Positions 23,756-36,600 of a stretch of 64,000 nucleotides of DNA are shown here, piece after piece. Source of the stretch: Pollenia angustigena (lineage: Eukaryota > Arthropoda > Insecta > Diptera > Polleniidae); contig OV884056.1 of assembly GCA_930367215.1 (NCBI GenBank), positions 93,011,285 to 93,075,284 of the forward strand. The letters are read 5' to 3'. Positions within the stretch are counted from its first letter, which is position 1. Each line of letters opens with the position of its first letter. The translations under genes and the position numbers were made by a program. The notes under the pieces are model-generated. The model saw nothing but the letters and a program-made list of their open reading frames with translations, ran no database searches and was not told the DNA's origin.

Positions 23756-24547
23756 TTAATTCTCAGATTAGCTAATTATAGAATTAAATTAACTTTAATC
23801 TCAAACCCAAAAAGTGGCTCTTAATGGCTTCATAAAAAGTTTTTACATAAGAAAACCAAAATTTGGTTCATCCCACAGCGCCAGTTCTGCTTACCAGTTT
23901 TCCTAAATTTTACCAAAATAAAAGTTTTATATTGTCATTTGCGTTTTTATATTTCTAGTACATTTTTCGCCGCGTTAATTTCGTAAAAATGTTTAAACAA
24001 TTAATACTTTGTTTAAAAAAACTATTTTATTAATTACTTAAGCAATTATTTATTTCTTAAAGTAGTAGTGAACAATTAACATATGCATTAGGTGTGGGTT
24101 TTTGTTTGTTCGAAATTTATTAGAAATAATACAAGACTCACAACAGGTGAGTAAATTTCAAACATACATTTTTTTTCTAAACTTAAAATATTCTTAACAA
24201 AATAATAAAATTTTAAGAGATAAGTAAAACATAAAAAAATAACAGGTAAAAAATACAGTGCATTCAATCTTAACGGAGACCTTTCTAAAGCGGACTCCTT
24301 TCTTAAGCCGCGTTTCATAAGGAAAGTCTTGAGTTATTTTAAGAGGATATCCAACTTGTAAGGGCACATTTCAATGGTCACTGCGGTGCCAGAACATACG
24401 AGATTCTACTGTTTTACACTTAAAACTTAATAAATCTATTGGCATATCGAAATATTAAAAAAAAAAAAAAACAAAAGAGAACTATGAAAATAGTAAATTT
24501 TTAAGAATAACACAAAATTGTCAGTGTAAAAAAACTGTAGAATTTAA

Positions 24548-25486
24548 CCCTTAGCAGGCTGGATCCGCTAGGAACCAACAAAAAAAAAATAATACTTTGT
24601 TTAACGATTTTTTTTTTAAACTTGCACCTGGGACTTTAAAAATATTTCTTAAAACAAGCGGAACCTTTTGCGCCGGTCGCCACTTTAATCCAACTTTATT
24701 TGACTCATATATGTTCAGTAAGGTGTCGCAACCTCGAAAAAAAACGGCTTTTGCGAACTTTCAAAAAATTATTTTGAGTGAAATATATAAAAATTGAAGC
24801 TTCAAAAAATATTTCCGTGATCGTTATAATGCCTTGAAGCTTATGTTAGTGTTTGAAATAATAATTTTTATTTTATTTTAGTGGAATTTTTAAAGTGTAT
24901 AGTTGGTCCCTTGCGGAACCATCAGGCACCGGGAGTGCGAAATTTTCCAATTTTTGTAACGGTTTTTTTTCAGTTTGTTGCTTAGAAATGTCGCATAGTG
25001 GTCGGACAGTGAAGAAAATCACCATTTTCGATTTTGTTGCTGCTTTCCGAAATAAAAATTTTGAAGATGACGAGAAAATATGCCATTTACATGATGAAAA
25101 CGAAGCGATGAAAGTTGCAGGTGTTCAGAACAATGCAGCAGTCGGATTAAGGCTTGTACACAGTGCAACAAAACGTTGAAAAGCCACTGAATACTACACC
25201 AGACGAAATCAAACGATTTATGGGAATCAATTACTACATTTTTGCATTACCTAAATAAAATATGTTGATTTTTGTTAAAAAAAAATTTTCTGTTCTATAA
25301 TATACACTTTTAAAATTTTGGATCTCCGGGTGCCTAGTGGTTCCGCAAAGAACCAACCAGGTTTTTCTTACCTACCTCAGGTAAATAAAACCTATGCACA
25401 AATTCCTAGAACAAAAGTTGTTCAGAAACGCGAGTTTTAAAACATTAATTTTTTCGGCTCAAAAAAATAAATCAGGCTATTAAAGG
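24548..25486 (+). mobile_element. piggyBac-type derivative with TTAA target duplication
   Basis: TTAA flanks both ends (24544-24547 and 25487-25490). The ends are CCCTTAGCAGGCTG at left and, as complement of the right end, CCTTTAATAGCCTG. An internal pair of inverted repeats ('tgcggaacca', 'aggcacc', 'ggag') lies near 24911-24935 and 25325-25365, as is usual in piggyBac elements. A transposase remnant lies between them. At 939 bp it is far shorter than an autonomous copy (~2.4 kb). Confidence 0.8.
24986..25258 (+). pseudogene. piggyBac transposase N-terminal fragment
   Basis: The frame from ATG at 24986 reads MSHSGRTVKKITIFDFVAAF, then an acidic stretch (EDDEKICHLHDENE), and stops at 25177-25179. 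One base shift later the DNA reads EKPLNTTPDEIKRFMGINYY, which resembles the conserved block of piggyBac transposases around 'T.eEi..FlGi'. The catalytic DDE core and C-terminal zinc finger are missing. It is dead, by one frameshift and a large deletion. The assignment is supported by the surrounding TTAA-flanked element. Confidence 0.6.
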
Positions 25487-25490
25487 TTAA

Positions 25491-26710
25491 ACAAAAAAAT
25501 TGCTTAACTTTAACACTTTTATGTTAAAAATTTCTTCAAAAGCAATTTGGCTGGCCTTTCAGTCTGTTATTTTGAATGTGTCATTTAACTGCTTAAGAAA
25601 CTCCAAAAACAGTTAATAAATTAATTTGCTGTCGGCGCACTCATTTCAAATGTAACGTATTACATTTCTTTCAAAGACATAAAACAAAAAATCACTTTTG
25701 AACGTGCGAAAATGTTTAAATTTATCAACAAGTTTTGGTTTTTTTTTAAACAAAAATCTAATGTCGGTATATTTGTATGTCTAGTAAACTACTGTTTGCC
25801 CATTTTTCTTTTCTATGGGTTAGTTTGGTAGAATTTTTTGTTGCTTTGGCTGTGTGTGTGTGTCTTCATTTTAACCCACAAGTGGAGGTGTGTGTCTTAA
25901 AACTTCACCTAATGGCCGGTTAAAAAGAATATTTATTTGTTTGCAGTTTATAAATGTTAAAAAAGAAGTCGCTGTTTTCTAGTTTTAACAACCACAACTC
26001 TAATTCTATTTCCAAAGCAGTAAGAATACTGTAGAGTATGGATACAACGAACTTTGGCTATGGCGCCGTGCTCTTGCGACTATACCTTCTAACTTTAATT
26101 TAAACACCTGTGCAAGTATATCAACGAACGAGCTAAAATTTCGATGCCTTAAGTTTTCAAGTTCGTGATAAATAAAATAAAAAACAGCAACAACAAGCGA
26201 TTTTATGGCTAAAAATTAGAGGTAGTCGTGGTTTTTTGCTCCTATCTCAGCCGGACTATATGTGATTTAATCATGTAACAACCTAGTCCCCATCATATTT
26301 TGGGTCTTTGAAAAACCCATTTCAACATACTCTTGGACATATTGATATGGTTAAATCAACTTTGATAGTCATAAGGACCCAGAATATGTATATACATATA
26401 CTTTGTAGTGTCTTATAACAAATTACAAACGGAATGACAAACTTATTATCAAATTCTTATTTGAGTATTAAAATTTCCTAACATATGGAATTATAGCTGA
26501 ATTTTAAAGAAGTTGTTCAGAGCACAAGAGGTGAATGTAGGATTCTCATCCGGACGCTAGATATGGTGAACAATTCAAGCACTTGACATTAAAATACCTG
26601 CTTCGCCTGAAGCACAATCGAAACAACCGCTTTTGTCTCATTATTTAACATAAGTCACTTAAACCCCTTGTGCTTTAAGCCGCTCATATATAAACTTATA
26701 CATATACATA
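25491..26710. other. Unassigned DNA with a diverged mini-me-like stretch
   Basis: From about 26250 to 26450 a degraded form of the 6107-6935 repeat can be followed ('ggttaaatcaact', 'atacatatactttgtagtgtc', 'aacggaatgacaaactta'). A short (TG)n run lies near 25848-25865. Nothing else is seen. Confidence 0.4.
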
Positions 26711-27561
26711 TGGGGGATTTCATGTCAAGTGACCCAATTTTTAAATCGCTATCTTCCGCTTTGGATGAAATTTGCACCAAGGTAAGTCTTATTAGATAGT
26801 AGTTCAGACGCAAATTTCGGTCAAAACTTTCTGAGTTAGAGGGGGCCAAAGTTTGACATTTTGGCCAAACAGGTGTTCTTTCTCATCCATGTAACTTATT
26901 ATCTATTGGTGTTAGCAAAATGCGTCAAACTTTGGAAAAAAATTTAAAACTTTTTTTTATTTTATTTTTATCCTGAATGTTTTTTCTTTTTTGCTTCAAA
27001 TAAAGGTTATGTATTTTCCTATAAAGTAGTTTTGATCGCTTTTTGGGATGCGAGTGGTAATATGTCTAAAAAAATAATTTCTAAGCTCGTCAGGAAACCT
27101 TTTCTAAAGATTTTAGAAAAGCCAAAACTATTAAAGAAATAAAACCCTAAAGCGAATAAGAATTATAAACACTCTAAGTCTTACTTGTAACAATATCAAA
27201 GCTTAAACAAAACACCAAAAATAAACAGTGAGTTTATCTTTTTGACCGATCCAATAGGACCAGGGTTACCGTTGGAAATTTTCGAAAAGGGTCACAAAAA
27301 GGGGATTTTCCAGAAAAAGGGGTCAAAAAAAGGGTATTTCAATAAAAAAAGGGTCAAGATTTTTATAAGCAGTATTTCCCATTTAAATGAACATAATAAG
27401 ACAAAGTTTTTTTGTAAGCAAACAAAAAAATAATATTTCAGGTAGGAAGAGCTCAAAAAACTTAATTTTTTTATGGAATGCTCTGTCCTGTTTTTAACAC
27501 CTGACAAAAAGTTTATTCTTTATCATTATAGCTAATTTTTTCATACTTTTTATGTAATTTT

Positions 27562-27740
27562 TCGATTTAGCGATGTCAAATAAATTTTAGTGTTTGTTTT
27601 AAATTTTGCTTTCGTTCGCGAATTGTAACCATTTTCTCGATTAAAGCGATTTTTTCCTGTAAGTGTCAGATTTTTTAAAGCTTTTACGATTTTTAATAAA
27701 TATAAGACTTTGCTATCATACCGCTGTTACCAAATATTTG
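27562..27740 (+). repeat. Diverged copy of the 19538-20330 tandem unit
   Basis: It shares GATTTAGCGAT, 'tcaaataaattttagtgttt', 'cagattttttaaagctttta' (variant) and 'gctatcataccg(c/a)tgtta' in the same order as the array units. Confidence 0.65.
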
Positions 27741-27852
27741 CGAATTTTTTTGAATAAAACATCCTACTCTTTAAGAGAGCAAAACACCAAATTGCATATT
27801 TTTAATAAAATGTCAAATTTTTGTTTGAAAAGAAACCATCGTAAAAAATAAC

Positions 27853-28767
27853 AAATATGTGGTGGTTAAATTTCAAGGTGTTGATTTTGAATAAAACACA
27901 AACTATTTAGGAAATTATTGTAATTTTATTTTATTATGATATACTGGTATTACTCAATTATGTATGGAACAAAATATCGGCCAAATGGGCGCCGCGACCA
28001 CGGCGGCACACCTCCATCCGATGGTCCAAATTTTCGATGACCCTGAGGCATAATGGAGGTTCTATGCCGTTAATGTGCCGAATTATCTCATCCTTTAGCT
28101 CTTGAATTGTTGCTGGCTTATCGACGTACACCTTTTCTTTCAAATAACCCCAAAGAAAAAAGTCCAACGGTGTCAAATCACATGATCTTGGCGGCCAATT
28201 GACATCGCCATTACGTGAGATAACACGGCCATTGAATTTGTTGCGCAAAAGAGCCATTGTTTCGTTAGCTGTGTGGCAAGTGGCACCGTCCTGCTGAAAC
28301 CACATATCGTCCACATCCATATCTTCCAATTCGGGCCATAAAAAGTTCGTTATCATCTCACGATAGCGAACACCATTCACAGTAACTGCCTGACCGGCCT
28401 CATTTTGGAAAAAATACGGCCCGATGATGCCGCTAGCCCATAAACCGCACCAAACAGTAACTCTTTGTGGGTGCATTGGTTTTTCGACAATCACTCTTGG
28501 ATTATCATTCGCCCAAATGCGGCAATTCTGCTTATTGACGAATCTACTGAGGTGAAAATGCGCCTCATCACTGAAGCTGATACGCATTTTGATTTGAACG
28601 CCCATTTTCATAATAAGTCTGGATAACTTTAACACGTTGTTGGATTGTGTATCTCTCCATGGTTCAAATTGAGTAAGTCTGAAATAGGGAAATGTCAAAT
28701 AAAATTCGGCGTTTAGGTGTGGTTCACATTCAACATCGGCCCTTACAATTTAACCACCCTTTATATG
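27853..28767 (-). mobile_element. rosa-like DD41D mariner, internally deleted copy
   Basis: The inverted ends are imperfect: 'ggtggttaaat' stands near 27860, and its inverted match with 'accaccctttatat' near 28752-28765. The element is ~0.9 kb against about 1.3 kb for intact relatives. The missing part is the 5' half of the transposase gene. Confidence 0.65.
27958..28662 (-). pseudogene. rosa-like mariner transposase, deleted (DD41D)
   Basis: The C-terminal two thirds is one clean frame: FSDEAHF (first catalytic Asp), [29 protein letters not shown] (second Asp), [19 protein letters not shown] (third Asp). Forty-one residues separate the second and third Asp, which defines the DD41D/rosa group of Tc1/mariner. 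The true N-terminus (MERYTIQQRVKVIQTYYENG, from about 28662) joins this by a deletion that removes most of the DNA-binding domain and changes frame. The longer frame starting upstream at 28698 is therefore not the native start. It cannot make an active transposase but could have been mobilised in trans. Confidence 0.85.
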
Positions 28768-29881
28768 AGTTATGTTTGCTTTTAGGGAAATTGTACTTTA
28801 CTATCAAAAATCAAGGAGAAGAAAGCATGGAATTGTAAGTTTATACTTTGAGTCTGTTCCATATCAAGCAATGTTTATTTCGAAATCATTCGTTTAGCAC
28901 TTCTGTTCCGCAGTGTTGACAAAAAACAAAATGTGAGAGATATTTCCAAAAAAGGGTCAAAAAGTGTCACAAAATGGGTGATAATGATACAAAAGTATAA
29001 TTTAAAAGAAGGGTCATAAAAGGTATCAACACAGTCGAAAAAGGGTCAAATTGATACTTTAGTATCACAACGGTAACGCTGAATAGGACTAACCTTGGTG
29101 CAAATTTCATCAAAATCGGAAGATATCGATTTAAAAATTGGGTCACTTGACATGAAATCCCCCATATTTATTAATTGTATACACAATACAAATATCGAAC
29201 TTTACCATAATTTCTTAACACCTTTGGTTTATTTTAACTTAAAACAAAAATAAAATCTTTCATGATATAAATTTCTAATACCTAAAAAAGAAATTATCAA
29301 ACATTTTCTTAGCAATTAATAAATATGTTTTCAGTATAATTGAACATCACAAGAGTGTTGAAAATTTTCATAATTAAATATAATTATAAAATTTTAAAAT
29401 GTATTCAAGTTATATGTTTTTTTCGTTATCAAAAAAAAAAGAAAGAAAGAAAAATTGACAACCCATAATAAACAGCCAATAGAGAAATCAAATCAAGCAA
29501 CATTAAAAAAATTTAAGCCATAATTATATTAATAATTATCACACTGTAATTAAAAACCAATTAGAAATTGTTTCTACACTTCCTTAACACCCCACGGGTC
29601 TTTTCAATTTAACAGTAAAACAAAAAACCGCTATTTGAAATACGTAAACAAAATTCCCATAATGAGAAATCTCCTGCTTGAATGATGTTTTCGTTTGAAA
29701 TTTCGCGCGCCTTCTCTTTAGTTTTAATTATCTCGTTAAACAACAACAACGTCAGTTAGCAAAATCAAAACAAGAGCATATACACACACACTTACTAAAA
29801 ACGGGTTAAATGTTAGCAATTAATAGGTAATTAGGTTATGTTAGTATAATAGACAAACAAACACAGTTACCTACATGTCTA

Positions 29882-30336
29882 TACCCTGTAGGAAACCTGG
29901 GTGCAAGTGTCTCCAAGTCACCAGTTTTGTCGACTATATTGGTGACCTTGTCAGCGAAGTGTCTACACTACATTACATTTGCCACTATATTTGGCTTTAA
30001 AACGAAAAAGATTTTATCAATAACAACTGAGAAGTATTATTCCTATAAATTTGAAGAAATAATAAAAAAAGATTGTTATGATTTCATATTCTTACAAAAA
30101 GTGTAGACTACTTTTACTAAAATGTACTAGCGATTCTCTGGTTCCAATGTCTACATATGTTTCCAAAGGAACTACCTAGTCAGTAGTACCAACGTCAGTA
30201 GTAGATTTCCAATGACACGCACATGTTAAATGTCTATTGTAATTAACATTGCCTGGGGTATAATAAGTCACTAATACTGGTGACTGTGTCAATAGTGAAT
30301 CAGTACAGATTCACTAGTGACATTTCCTGCAGGGTA
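29882..30336. mobile_element. MITE with TACCCTG(T/C)AGGAAA ends
   Basis: TACCCTGTAGGAAACCTGGG at left matches the complement of the right end TACCCTGCAGGAAATGTCAC over its first 14 bp with one mismatch. GTGTCTAC, GTCACTA, AGTCACCAG and CCAGTAGT variants repeat inside both arms. About 455 bp, TA at both borders. Confidence 0.6.
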
Positions 30337-31245
30337 TATAGACATAAAAGTGCGTGTAATTAATTACATGAAGGTGTGAATATGCACTACCTATTGGGAG
30401 TAAAAGTTAATGACCAATGAAAATTACAATGATAACGAAAAGCAATTGTAAAGAGCCGACACTCAATTAATGGTAACTATGATGAGTACTTCATAATGGA
30501 CCACCAACAAAACATTTACGCTTCTGTATTAATGTGTTAATGTATATGGGCATTTCCAGCGGCAAGTCAATTTTTGTAGCGCAAGTGGTTTTAATATTTT
30601 CTCAAAAAATGTTATATTATTTATACATTAACTTTTTTTTAGTTTGCTGTAAAGTGCATCTAGGTCTAGTAACAAAAGTGATAAAATTTGAACAACATGG
30701 GCCCAAGATACAAGCTTATTTGCTAGCTGGCGTTACGCTACAAAAAGTAGACGCTGGAAGTGCCCATATAAACATATGGGTGTGTTTGCTTTTATTACAA
30801 CAATAAAAAATCACAACAAAACGCATTTTTTTCAACATTCGTTTTGCAATGTAAAATGTACATCAATAGTGAACAGCGTTGCCACAACTAAACAAAATTT
30901 GTAGCCAAAATGTAAAAAAAAATTAACAAAAGCGAAAAATTATTATGTATTAAAATTACTATTTTATTTGTACTTCAGTTGAAAGATAATTCTACATATG
31001 CTCGTTATTGGTTTGACCTACCGATCATTTAAAAAAAATTGAGTTAGCAATGGAGTATAGACATTAAAAATGTGCCCTTTCTGAATCAAAAACCTGTTTC
31101 ACGAAATTTTTAATGGTTTCTGAAATATTTTACATTAATTTAGCTCCTTATCGACTATTTTAAAGCTTATTTAGTATTGTTTGGCTCTACACGCCACTGT
31201 TTGGCGAATGCTGCAAATTCCTTATACATAAACGTACAAAATAAA
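30337..31245. other. Unassigned DNA with a relic of the 21186 MITE
   Basis: 30660-30775 shares 'aagatacaagcttatttgct', 'gcgttacgctac' and 'agtgcccatat' with the MITE at 21186-21420. The rest shows nothing recognisable. Confidence 0.4.
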
Positions 31246-32216
31246 TGGGTAATTCCATGTCAAAACGACCAAGAGTGGGACACGACCCCTTCTGATTTTA
31301 ATGAAATTTGGTGAGAAGGTTCCTTTTATCTTATAAGGAACATATATGAACGAAAAAATTTTTAAAATTTGTTTTTCGAAAGTTATGTCAAATTCAAAAT
31401 GTCATAATTTCGCAGAATTAGCCGAATGTGTTGAGCTTATTTCTTCAATATCTCGAAAACTACTTGATGGGTCAAATGTATGACCAACCCCACTTTATTA
31501 TTTATTGCCGAATTTCGGTTTTTTTAGTTATTTCAATAAACTAAACCGTTTTTGAGTTACGCGAATATATGCTGTGCAGCCTCTTGCATTTTCGAAATAA
31601 CGGTATATCTTGAAAACACGAGCTAACCTAAAAAAAACGGTTAGCACCACTGGATTCAGCGTCCCAAATTAGGGCAAAATGCCAGGTGCGCGGCTCGTCT
31701 GTTTTTTTCAACTTGCACTTCAACAAAAATTCAATTTTAGTATTATTTTTTTAAGGGTTGCGAAAGGAAAAAAATCATATCTTAAAAAAGAAAAAAAAAA
31801 CACCTCCTTCAAAGTTTCAGGATTTTTAAAGAACAGTTTGAGGTATTATACAAAAATAAATCAGCCAAATAAAAAAATAAGTTTTTGACTTAGTCCGTTT
31901 TTAAAATTTAACATTTTGCAGATATTTTTTTTCAATTTATGGTTTGTAGCACCAAGTATTCTCTTTAAAATGACATCAAAATCATCTTCATATGTCAAGT
32001 AGTTTTCGAGATATTGAAGAAATAAGCTCAACACATTCGGCTAATTCTGCGAAATTATGACATTTTGAATTTGACATAACTTTCGAAAAACAAATTTTAA
32101 AATTTTTTTCGTTCATATATGTTCCTAATAAGATAAAAGGAACCTTCTCACCAAATTTCATTAAAATCGGAAGGGGTCGTGTCCCACTCTTGGTCGTTTT
32201 GACATGGAATTACCCA
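31246..32216. mobile_element. Foldback-type element C (971 bp) with ~220-bp near-perfect inverted arms
   Basis: From TGGGTAATTCCATGTCAAAA (31246) to about 31465, the sequence is repeated in inverted form from about 31998 to 32216, with only a few mismatches. Shared blocks include 'gtgggacacgacccc', 'ggtgagaaggttcc' and 'tcgaaaactacttga'. Only ~530 bp of unique sequence lies between the arms. The flanks are AA on both sides. No transposase. The terminal motif is related to elements A and B. Confidence 0.85.
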
Positions 32217-33194
32217 AATGTCACTCTTGCTTTGCTTTATTGCCTTAAGAAAAACAAGCATACATACTAAATAAAAACAACTTTTGAAAATTTGGTATTT
32301 AAAATTCGTCTTGCTCCGTCTCTCTCTCTCTTGCTGACCCTAATGAACATATCTAGTTAACAGTGCCTTGCAGGGCGGGTATAAGATGTGGCATTTTCTT
32401 GCCAAACCTGCCGATTTATAGGTAAAAAAATCTAACAGCCCTAATGCCTTGATTAAGACTTTTTCTTCAGCTTTGAAATTAAATTTTGCTCACTTTTTCT
32501 TCGGTATGTTTGAAAAAAGATTAATTAAAGGTAGAATCCAAAAATTTAATCTTGCTTAGACAAGAAATCTATTAAAAATTGATTTATAAAGTCATCACCA
32601 TTTATCAGAATTTTCTATTAATGTTTCCACTGTGATTTATAGACTAATAAATAAGTATTTGTTATAACAAAAGATTTTGATTGTATAACTTAGCATCTAT
32701 TAGTTTTTATATTTTAAAAAGAAATTAGTTTTTAATTGTTTTTTGGGAATTTCTATTCAATTTAACTGATTTCTTTGAAATGCGATACCGAAAAAGATTG
32801 TCAATTCATTGGCCAGGGTTTTTTTTCAAATGTTTTCAGTGACTCTTCACTTTAATCGCTCTTTAGCAGTTAACGCAGCGGATAAAATTAATGATAATGA
32901 TAGAATTATTTTAAATTTAAAATATAAATTTTACTTTTATAAAACGTGTTTAAGTTGAACAAATGTTTAATTTATAACTGCAGTTTAAACTACTAATAGC
33001 GATAGTTGTGTTTTAAATTATACAAACTAAAGGGTAATCGATAAACAAGGAGCTAAACTTCCATTTAGCTTCTCAGATCTGACATTTAATAAAAAACATT
33101 TCTTGTGCCATTTTTATAAGTTAAAATATTTGAATTTGTTATTATCTTTTAATATAAAATTAATGAATTCCTCTTTTTCCCCCCTTGTTTCCAG
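32217..33194. other. Upstream intron or 5' flank of ADAMTS, AT-rich
   Basis: No exon or promoter was identified. The polypyrimidine tract 'ccccccttgtttccag' ending at 33194 is a strong splice acceptor, so this stretch is probably the 3' part of an intron that separates a non-coding first exon from the first coding exon. Confidence 0.45.
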
Positions 33195-33648
33195 CTGGTC
33201 TTAAAGAAAACTTGTGAATGGTGGTTTTATAAAAATAAATGCAGCAACATGACGACGCATTGGAAACAAAATGCATTTGTAATACTCACCACCTGCATTT
33301 TAATATTTTTGGGTTTAATTATATTTTTCTGTCTGCCCGTCAATAATTCAAATAACACGACGACTTCAACGTCAAAATCCCACACACTAACAGAGTTGCC
33401 AAGCCAAAATAACCAGTTAAATTGGACGACAATAACAACAGCAACAGCAGCGACGACGATATTAAAAGAGCCGATAACTACACATACGACGAGTAGTATT
33501 AATACGAGCAACAATAGAAATCAAGCTGACGAACATGATGATGGTGAAAACAGTGATCGATCTGAGGATCGTTTATTTGACATTACCGAAATCACCACTT
33601 ACACAAATCATACATTTGAAGGCGATGATGATTGGATTATAGAAGATG
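33195..33648 (+). CDS. ADAMTS exon 1 (first coding; ATG at 33249)
   Basis: Acceptor 'tgtttccag' before 33195, donor 'gatg|gtgagt' after 33648, phase 1. The ATG lies in a CAAC-ATG context typical of flies. The first residues include a hydrophobic run ([20 protein letters not shown]) that serves as signal peptide or anchor. An Asn/Ser/Thr-rich, then acidic, low-complexity segment follows. Confidence 0.85.
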
Positions 33649-36600
33649 GTGAGTTTTAGCTGTAGATAAGGATCTGAATTAAATAAATATTAATTTTAAA
33701 TTTTACACAACCACAATTTTCTTCTAGATGATATTGAAAATGATATAGACGATATTAATAATAGTATACCAGAAGAATTAACCAGTGATTTTGTTACACC
33801 GATTAAAGTTCATAATTTTAGTTTAAATGCCGATGATTTATTATATGAATCAAAAAGAAATTTAAATACTCCTAATAATAACAATAATGGTAAATTGATA
33901 AAAACAATTTGAATTCCCATTCCAAAATTACATATTCTTACGAAGATATGAGTTTCGTTAAGCAACTGAATTTATTGCAAAGACTCCCCGAAATAGCTGA
34001 AAATTTTTCAATTCAATTAAGGCTCGTATTCACAATTTACCGATAGTTAAAGTTAGAATTTTATCGGCCGTATAAAAAGTGTTTCATTATTACAACTTTA
34101 CTTTTACCTACCAGGTAGGATGAACCTTAAGTTACTTTATGGCTCACTTTAGGTTAAAGTAAAGTTTTATTAATGGATCACTATTTATAAGGCCGGTTAA
34201 AGTCTACTTTTAGCTATCGATTAGTTGTGAAAACGGTCCTAAAAGTATTAAAATTTTAATTGTTGCAAATTAAATTTAATATGTCAATGACAAAACAAAA
34301 ATAAGTATTAATTTTGTGGCTTTTACTTCCCCTCCACAACAGACATGATTTGCTGTTATAACATGATGTTATAAAAGCGTTGTTAAACATATCGAGCCCT
34401 AACAGCGAAAATAACGTAAGCGACATCATTTTCAATTTTCGTTTTTTTTTTTAATAAATGACTTTATTGGCACCACTTGCATCATCTCCTAAAATATTAT
34501 GGTCACATAATGTACCGTTACGATTTTATAGCAAAAACAATTTTAGTGTAAGCGACAAATTTCATACAAAATTAATATGAAACAAAACAAAAAAGCTCTC
34601 TCCAGTAAAATTTGATTTTTGGCGCTTACATTATTTTCGCGGTTAGGGGTCGATATGCATTAAGGACCGTGTTATAACATGTGAAAACCTCTAACATGAT
34701 GAGTCTACAATTAACACTAACATCTGGTTAGTGTTAAAGTTAAGCATTTCATGTCTGTTGTAGACCGGGTGCTGCAAAACTTTGGTTGTCTTAGTCGAAC
34801 TCTTGTCTTTCTTTATAAATTGTTATCAGTTAATTCGACATTTTACATTTTAAATTATTTCTTTTTTATCCAAAATATTTAGATTATTTTTCCGCATTTA
34901 GTGTGACGGGGACATTTCGTAGTAAATCTAGTCAAATCTGGGATCCCCATCCAGAATATATTATGAATGCATTTGGCCATCAACTGCATTTAGTTTTACA
35001 TCAAGATACCTCATTTATACCACCAAAAACATTTAGGGTAAGATGAACTTAAAACAAGCACATTTTGGACGGCAAGACCTTGAAAAAGCTCTTGAAAATT
35101 AATGTTTTCATACAAGTTCAGATAGACGGAGGGTTGAATTCAACCATACTGGGAAAACAATTTATTTTATTAAAAAAAAATCTAAAAGAATAAAAGCAGT
35201 GAGATTTTCTAACCTTCAGATTCGATTTGATAGAGCTTTAAAAGTGTATGTGAAAAAGTTAAGCTTTATGCCCTAATTATGTAAAACGCAACGCAAGTAC
35301 AAAGAATTACATTGAAAGCAAAAACAAAATCATAAATGTTTTGTAATTTTGTTATTGCTTTCTACAGAAATTCCCATTGCCTTTTAAAATTTCAAACGTC
35401 TCACAACTTGTGGCGTTGAAAATTTTAAAACGGTACATGAATTTCTGTAGAAATCAACAACAAAATTACAAAATATTTATGATTTTGTTTTTGCTTTCAA
35501 TGTAATTCTTTGTACTTGCGTTGCGTTTTACATAATTAGGGCCTAAAGCTTAACTTTTTCACATACACTTTGTTTTTGCTTTTAATGTAGTTAGGGCCTT
35601 AGTTTTTTGCGGGTATTTACAAAAGATTAAAGAAAAGAAAGTATAATGATTAGTTTTTAAATACATATTAAAGTTTTAGTAAATGGGTCATAATATTGGG
35701 TCAAATTAGGTTATCAGGTAAAGATAAAATTTTATCTCAAAGGCTTTAAGGCTGCGATAGGCAATATCAAATCACCGCGTTTCTCTTTTTTCTTTTGTTA
35801 CTTACGTGTGCACACACTTTGAAGAGTGTTAGATAACGTTAGTCTGGGTTCACACTATGAACGTTTTCTTTCAGAAAGTCCGAATTTATTGCTGAGAGGG
35901 GAAGAGAACATGCTTTTTTCTCTCCTCTCTCACCGATAAACTTATGGACGTTTTCTCATTAGGTGATTATCTTTTTACCCAACGAAAAACTGCACATTAA
36001 GGAAATTTGGTTTTCTCAATGTCTCATTTGCTTCTATTCGGTCGCAAAACTAACCAGCACTCATCTGCTAATTATTTATTTTCCTTTTATTTGCCATACA
36101 GGTAAATTCAATCAGCTGACTCCCAACATTTATATGTGTTTTGAGTGGTGCTGCCAACTGAAACGGTATATTGAGAAACCCAAGATCGTTATCGGTCTAA
36201 TAAATTTATGTTGGCATTAAGTAAGAGACAGTTTGTCGATACATTGAGAAAATTGCCATTAGACTTTCTGAAAGAAAACTTTCATAGTGTGATCCTAGAC
36301 TTAACAACAACATTTGTAGAATTAATACAATGCATACAATAGCAAAATGTAATAGTAAAGGTTGCCTATCGCCCAGCGGTTAAAATAAGGAGGTCGGATG
36401 CGTTCCTGCTCGCTCCATTTCATATCTACTCATCTCTTTTTTAGGCATGTTGTCATTGCAAAGTAGGAATGTGTATCTTATTTTTTATACAAAAAGCCAA
36501 GGCTTTCTCTGAGGCATTCTAAAGCATTCTAGAATGCCAAGGCGAATTGACTAGAAGGTGGGGTCAGGTCAACATGTGGTGTTTTTTTCGGTGGTCGACT

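Larger units (their letters stand above)
26711..29164. mobile_element. Large foldback-type element B (2.45 kb) with ~85-bp inverted ends and TA duplication
   Basis: The left end TGGGGGATTTCATGTCAAGT continues through 'gacccaatttttaaatcg' and 'gatgaaatttgcaccaagg'. The same sequence stands inverted at 29060-29164 with a few mismatches. TA flanks both ends (26709-26710, 29165-29166). Blocks of 'aaaaagggtcaaa' recur near 27285-27360 and 28945-29055. A mariner copy (27853-28767) is inserted in it. It also carries a diverged copy of the tandem unit of 19538-20330 at 27562-27740. No transposase of its own is seen. Confidence 0.75.
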
